Below, piece by piece: positions 60,706 to 64,000 of a stretch of DNA of 64,000 nucleotides. The number at the start of each line of letters is the position of its first letter. The stretch's first letter is position 1. The notes beneath the pieces are model-generated. The model made no database searches. It worked only from the letters and a program-made list of their open reading frames with translations, and was not told the origin of the DNA. The translations under genes were made by a program, and so were the position numbers. Source of the stretch: Pseudactinotalea terrae (lineage in GTDB: Bacteria > Actinomycetota > Actinomycetes > Actinomycetales > Beutenbergiaceae); the NCBI RefSeq assembly GCF_009733845.1, contig NZ_WNXZ01000001.1, forward strand, positions 372,001-436,000. Direction: 5' to 3'.

Positions 60706-61902
60706 TCAGCGACGCAGCAGCAGCGCATCCCCCTGGCCGCCGCCGCCGCACAGCGCCACGGCAGCGCGGCCCGAGCCACGCCGCGCCAGCTCGTACGCGG
60801 CGTGCAGCGCCAGCCGGGCGCCCGAGGAACCGATCGGGTGCCCGAGCGCGATCGCACCGCCGTGGATGTTGACGCGCTCGGGGTCGATGCCGAGCTCGCG
60901 CGTCGAGGCCACCGAGACCGCCGCGAACGCCTCGTTGATCTCCACGAGATCGAGGTCGCTCACCCCCCACCCGGCACGGCTGAGCGCGGCCTCGATCGCG
61001 CGCGAGGGCTGGCTGTGCAGGTGGTTGTCCGGCCCGGCGACCTGACCGGCCGCGTCGAGCGTCGCCATCACGGTGAGCCCGGTGGCCTCGGCGTGCGCCC
61101 GCGTGGTCAGCACCAGCGCCGCCGCGCCGTCGCTGAGCTGGCTGGCGTTGCCGGCCGTGATCGTGCCGTCGTTCGCGAACGCGGGGCGCAGCTTCGCCAG
61201 CCCCTCCGCACTGGTGTCCTCCCGGACTCCCTCGTCATGCTCGACGACGACGTCCCCCCGCCTGCCGGAGATCGTCACCGGAGCGATCTCCTCGGCGATC
61301 ACCGCGCGCGCGGCCGCCGCCCGCTGGTGCGAGGCGAGCGCGACCGCGTCCTGCTCTTCGCGCGTGAGGCCGCGGGTGGTGTTGCCGCGCTCGGTGAGCG
61401 CACCCATCGGCCCGCCGTCGGCGGCGTCGGTGAGACCGTCGTGGGCGAGGTGGTCGACCGCCGTGCGGTCGCCGTACAGCCACCCGGCGCGCGTGCCGGG
61501 CAGCAGGTGCGGCGCGTGGGTCATCGACTCCATCCCGCCTGCGACCACGACCGCCGCATCGCCGGCACGGATCATGCGTGCGGCGTCGATGATCGCCGTC
61601 AGGCCCGAGAGGCACACCTTGTTGACCGCGGTGGCGTGCACCCGCGGGTCCAGGCCGGCACCGAGCGCTGCCTGGCGCGCCGGGTTCTGCCCGGCGCCCG
61701 CCTGCAGCACCTGCCCCAGCAGCACGGCGTCGACCGATCCGGGGGAGATGCCCGCGCGCTGCACGGCGGCGCGGATCGCGTGCGACCCCAGCTCGACGGC
61801 GGTCATGCTCGCGAGTGCTCCCGCAAGCTTGGCGTACGGGGTGCGGGCGGCACCGACGATCACGACGTCGGTGGGGGCGTCCTGCTGTGGCACGGAGGTC
61901 AT
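60706..61902 (-). CDS. Acetyl-CoA acetyltransferase / thiolase
   Basis: The ATG at 61902 has AGGAGG 7 nt upstream; a longer frame to 62043 lacks thiolase similarity. The 398-residue protein has nucleophile Cys97 in TAVNKVCLSGLTA, the GMESMTHAPHLL motif, the NGGAIALGHPIG-type motif (HGGAIALGHPIGSSGAR) with catalytic His, and the second catalytic Cys in ALCGGGGQGDA. It is biosynthetic/degradative thiolase II-like and cleaves or forms acetoacetyl-CoA. The divergent CoA-transferase pair fits beta-ketoacid or ketone-body use. Confidence 0.94.
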   Translation of the reverse strand: MTSVPQQDAPTDVVIVGAARTPYAKLAGALASMTAVELGSHAIRAAVQRAGISPGSVDAVLLGQVLQAGAGQNPARQAALGAGLDPRVHATAVNKVCLSGLTAIIDAARMIRAGDAAVVVAGGMESMTHAPHLLPGTRAGWLYGDRTAVDHLAHDGLTDAADGGPMGALTERGNTTRGLTREEQDAVALASHQRAAAARAVIAEEIAPVTISGRRGDVVVEHDEGVREDTSAEGLAKLRPAFANDGTITAGNASQLSDGAAALVLTTRAHAEATGLTVMATLDAAGQVAGPDNHLHSQPSRAIEAALSRAGWGVSDLDLVEINEAFAAVSVASTRELGIDPERVNIHGGAIALGHPIGSSGARLALHAAYELARRGSGRAAVALCGGGGQGDALLLRR

Positions 61903-62063
61903 CCGTCGCCTCCTCTTCATCGGGGATGGGATCAGTCTCGCACCGCTCGGGTGCGCGGTCCGAGTCCGCAACGAGGGCGGGCACCGTACCCCGGGCGCGG
62001 CTCGGCCGGCTGCGGCAGGATGGCAGCGGAAGCAGCGCAGCATCCGTGGCAGCGAGGAGCACG

Positions 62064-62822
62064 ATGAACATCGACAAGGTCGTCGAGAGCGCGGCCACAG
62101 CCGTGGCTGACATCCCCGAGGGGGCGAGCATCGCCGTCGGCGGCTTCGGGTTGTGCGGCAACCCGATGGAGCTGATCACAGCGCTGCTGGCTCAGGGAAC
62201 GGGCGGGCTGTCGGTGGTGAGCAACAACTGCGGTGTCGACGACTGGGGGCTCGGGCTGCTGCTCGCGCAGGGGCGGCTCGCGAAGATGACCTCCTCGTAC
62301 GTGGGCGAGAACAAGGAGTTCGAGCGGCAGTTCCTCTCCGGCGAGCTCGAGGTCGAGCTGACCCCGCAGGGCACGCTCGCCGAGAAGCTCCGGGCTGGCG
62401 GCTCCGGGCTGGCGGCGTTCTTCACGCAGACGGGGGTCGGCACGCAGGTCGCCGAAGGCGGCCTGCCACGCCGGTACGACGGCGCCGGGGGAGTCGCGGT
62501 CGCGTCCCCGCCCAAGGAGGTCCGCAGCTTCGGCGGCAAGGAGTACGTGCTGGAGGAGGCGATCACGTGCGACTTCGCGCTCGTGCACGCGTGGCGGGGT
62601 GACCGGGCGGGCAACCTGCAGTTCCACGCCTCGGCGCGCAACTTCAACCCGCTCGCGGCCATGGCCGGGCGCGTCTGCGTCGCCGAGGTCGAGGAGCTCG
62701 TGGAGGTCGGTGACATCCCTCCGGACGCCGTCCATCTGCCCGGCGTGTTCGTGACCCGGGTGCTCGAGGTGGGCACCGACATCGAGAAGCGGATCGAGCG
62801 CCGCACCGTGACGGAGGTCTGA
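62064..62822 (+). CDS. 3-oxoacid CoA-transferase subunit A
   Basis: From ATG 62064 (GAGGAGC upstream) the 252-residue protein has the subunit A opening GASIAVGGFGLCGNPMELIT, the LSVVSNNCGVDDWGLGLLL stretch, VELTPQGTLAEKLRAGGSGL and ARNFNPLAAMAGRVCVAEVE. With the next gene product it moves CoA between succinyl-CoA and a 3-oxoacid such as acetoacetate or 3-oxoadipate. Sequence alone does not separate ScoAB from PcaIJ. Confidence 0.93.
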   Translation: MNIDKVVESAATAVADIPEGASIAVGGFGLCGNPMELITALLAQGTGGLSVVSNNCGVDDWGLGLLLAQGRLAKMTSSYVGENKEFERQFLSGELEVELTPQGTLAEKLRAGGSGLAAFFTQTGVGTQVAEGGLPRRYDGAGGVAVASPPKEVRSFGGKEYVLEEAITCDFALVHAWRGDRAGNLQFHASARNFNPLAAMAGRVCVAEVEELVEVGDIPPDAVHLPGVFVTRVLEVGTDIEKRIERRTVTEV

Positions 62823-62825
62823 GCC

Positions 62826-63467
62826 GTGGTGCTGACCAGGCAGCAGATGGCGGCCCGCGCGGCCGCCGAGCTCACCGACGGCTCCTACGTCAACCTCGGG
62901 ATCGGGCTGCCCACGCTCATCCCGAACTACGTGCCCGATCACGTCACCGTGGTGCTGCAGTCGGAGAACGGGATCCTGGGCGTGGGTCCGTACCCGGTGC
63001 CGGACGCCGTCGACCCGGACCTGATCAACGCGGGCAAGGAGACCGTGACGACGCTGCCGGGTGCGGCGTTCTTCGACAGCGCGCTGAGCTTCGCGATGAT
63101 CCGCGGCGGCAAGATCGACGCAGCGATCCTGGGCGGCATGCAGGTCTCGGCATCCGGAGACCTGGCGAACTGGATGATCCCGGGGAAGATGGTCAAGGGG
63201 CCCGGCGGTGCGATGGATCTGGTGCACGGCGCGAAGCGGGTGATCGTGCTGATGGAGCACGTGGCCAAGGACGACAGCCCCAAGATCGTGGCTCGGTGCT
63301 CGTTGCCGCTCACGGGTCGCGGCGTGGTCAGCCGGGTCATCACCGACCTGGCCGTGATCGACGTCGAGCCCGACGGGCTGGTGCTGCGCGAGTGCGCCCC
63401 CGGGGTCTCGGTCGAGCAGGTCGTGGCGGCCACCGAGCCGCCGCTGCGGATCGACCTGGCGACGTAA
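62826..63467 (+). CDS. 3-oxoacid CoA-transferase subunit B
   Basis: From GTG 62826, 3 bp after the A subunit, the 213-residue protein has [20 protein letters not shown] and the catalytic glutamate motif [12 protein letters not shown] (Glu47). It continues with [40 protein letters not shown] and [20 protein letters not shown]. The active-site Glu forms the covalent CoA thioester. The pair with subunit A and the divergent thiolase makes a compact beta-ketoacid module. Confidence 0.94.
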   Translation: MVLTRQQMAARAAAELTDGSYVNLGIGLPTLIPNYVPDHVTVVLQSENGILGVGPYPVPDAVDPDLINAGKETVTTLPGAAFFDSALSFAMIRGGKIDAAILGGMQVSASGDLANWMIPGKMVKGPGGAMDLVHGAKRVIVLMEHVAKDDSPKIVARCSLPLTGRGVVSRVITDLAVIDVEPDGLVLRECAPGVSVEQVVAATEPPLRIDLAT

Positions 63468-63502
63468 CGCGCCCGACACCGGACGGGCGGTAGGTTCGGG
63501 CC

Positions 63503-64000
63503 ATGGCCGATCTGTTCGAGGGGTACCCGAGCGGAGCCGCCTGGGACGAGATGCTGGGCGGCGAGAGCCGTGCGGTGCGCACGCCGTACGAGCACGTGCA
63601 CCGCACGATGGGCGCGCTCGACGCCGACGAGCTGCGGCTGCGCGCCGATGCGCTCGCGCGCAGCTATCTCGATCAGGGGATCACGTTCGACATCGGTGGC
63701 GAGGAACGCCCGTTCCCGCTGGACTCGGTGCCGCGGGTGCTCGACGGCGCCGAGTGGGAGCACCTCGCCCCCGGCATCGCGCAACGGGTGCGGGCGCTGG
63801 AGGCGCTGCTCGCCGATGTGTACGGCGAGCAGAAGATGATCGCCGACGGCGTGCTACCGCGCAGCCTGATCCTCTCCTCGGCGCACTTCCACCGAGCAGC
63901 GATGGGCGTGCAGCCCGCGAACGGCGTCCGGGTGCACGTGGCAGGCATCGACGTGATCCGCGACGCCGCCGACTCCTGGCGCGTGCTCGAGGACAACGTG
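63503..64000 (+). CDS. Circularly permuted ATP-grasp type 2 family protein (5' part only)
   Basis: ATG 63503 opens a frame that runs off the window after 166 codons. The opening MADLFEGYPSGAAWDEMLGG, then LRLRADALARSYLDQGITFD, RPFPLDSVPRVLDGAEWEHL, ALLADVYGEQKMIADGVLPR and GVRVHVAGIDVIRDAADSWR are typical of the circularly permuted ATP-grasp proteins (DUF404/DUF407 type). Those are encoded with alpha-E and transglutaminase-like genes and are thought to ligate peptides. The neighbours beyond the window are not visible. Confidence 0.92.
   Translation, partial: MADLFEGYPSGAAWDEMLGGESRAVRTPYEHVHRTMGALDADELRLRADALARSYLDQGITFDIGGEERPFPLDSVPRVLDGAEWEHLAPGIAQRVRALEALLADVYGEQKMIADGVLPRSLILSSAHFHRAAMGVQPANGVRVHVAGIDVIRDAADSWRVLEDNV

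Overview
The window is high-GC DNA with tightly packed genes, many GTG starts and frequent ATGA/GTGA stop-start overlaps. The gene content points to a Gram-positive actinobacterium, most likely of the order Micrococcales: two-component LigD/Ku end joining, a mycothiol-dependent maleylpyruvate-isomerase-family protein, several LacI regulators, a PknB-like kinase and a comEA-comEC-holA-rpsT order. No rRNA, tRNA, CRISPR array, transposase or prophage gene was found.

Layout. 1-8865: housekeeping and stress genes (YbjQ-type protein cut by the window edge, Gfo/Idh/MocA oxidoreductase, PadR-controlled FtsX-type ABC exporter, Rieske lipoprotein, SRPBCC protein). 8962-13063: divergent ligD and ku with a long palindrome between them. 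13288-17000: heterodimeric ABC exporter. 17051-22173: envelope genes (membrane protein, large lipoprotein, membrane-anchored metallophosphoesterase, VKOR). 22198-27955: hexuronate region with divergent LacI control (epimerase and oxidoreductase one way; LacI, uronate isomerase and mannitol/fructuronate-type dehydrogenase the other way). 27956-28526: repeat-rich spacer ending in a leucine attenuator in front of leuS. 31054-42201: LacI regulator and a probable D-arabinan utilisation operon. 42207-51127: LAL/LuxR regulator, SDR, two microprotein genes translationally coupled to a Ser/Thr kinase, hydrolase, MerR regulator, GPP34 protein and small membrane proteins. 51184-55777: DUF1801, lysoplasmalogenase, ECF sigma, mycothiol-type protein, HerA-like ATPase. 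55920-64000: comEA, comEC without the beta-lactamase domain, holA, rpsT, PemK-like protein, thiolase, CoA-transferase pair and a partial circularly permuted ATP-grasp gene.

The most notable system is 32366-42201. A surface lipoprotein of the DUF4185/GH183 type (endo-D-arabinanase family), a solute-binding lipoprotein with two permeases, and cytoplasmic GH172/DUF2961 and GH116 proteins (families containing exo-alpha- and exo-beta-D-arabinofuranosidases) lie in one direction. They follow a ribokinase-like PfkB kinase and a single-domain KdsD-type SIS isomerase. The gene set suggests uptake and breakdown of the D-arabinan of mycobacterial and related cell walls, with D-arabinose entering the pentose phosphate pathway as D-arabinose 5-phosphate and then D-ribulose 5-phosphate. 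The catabolic wiring is inference from family membership and gene order. A 28-bp palindrome with two LacI-type core octamers precedes the first gene.

All function calls rest on reading motifs and family resemblance by eye. No database search was run.
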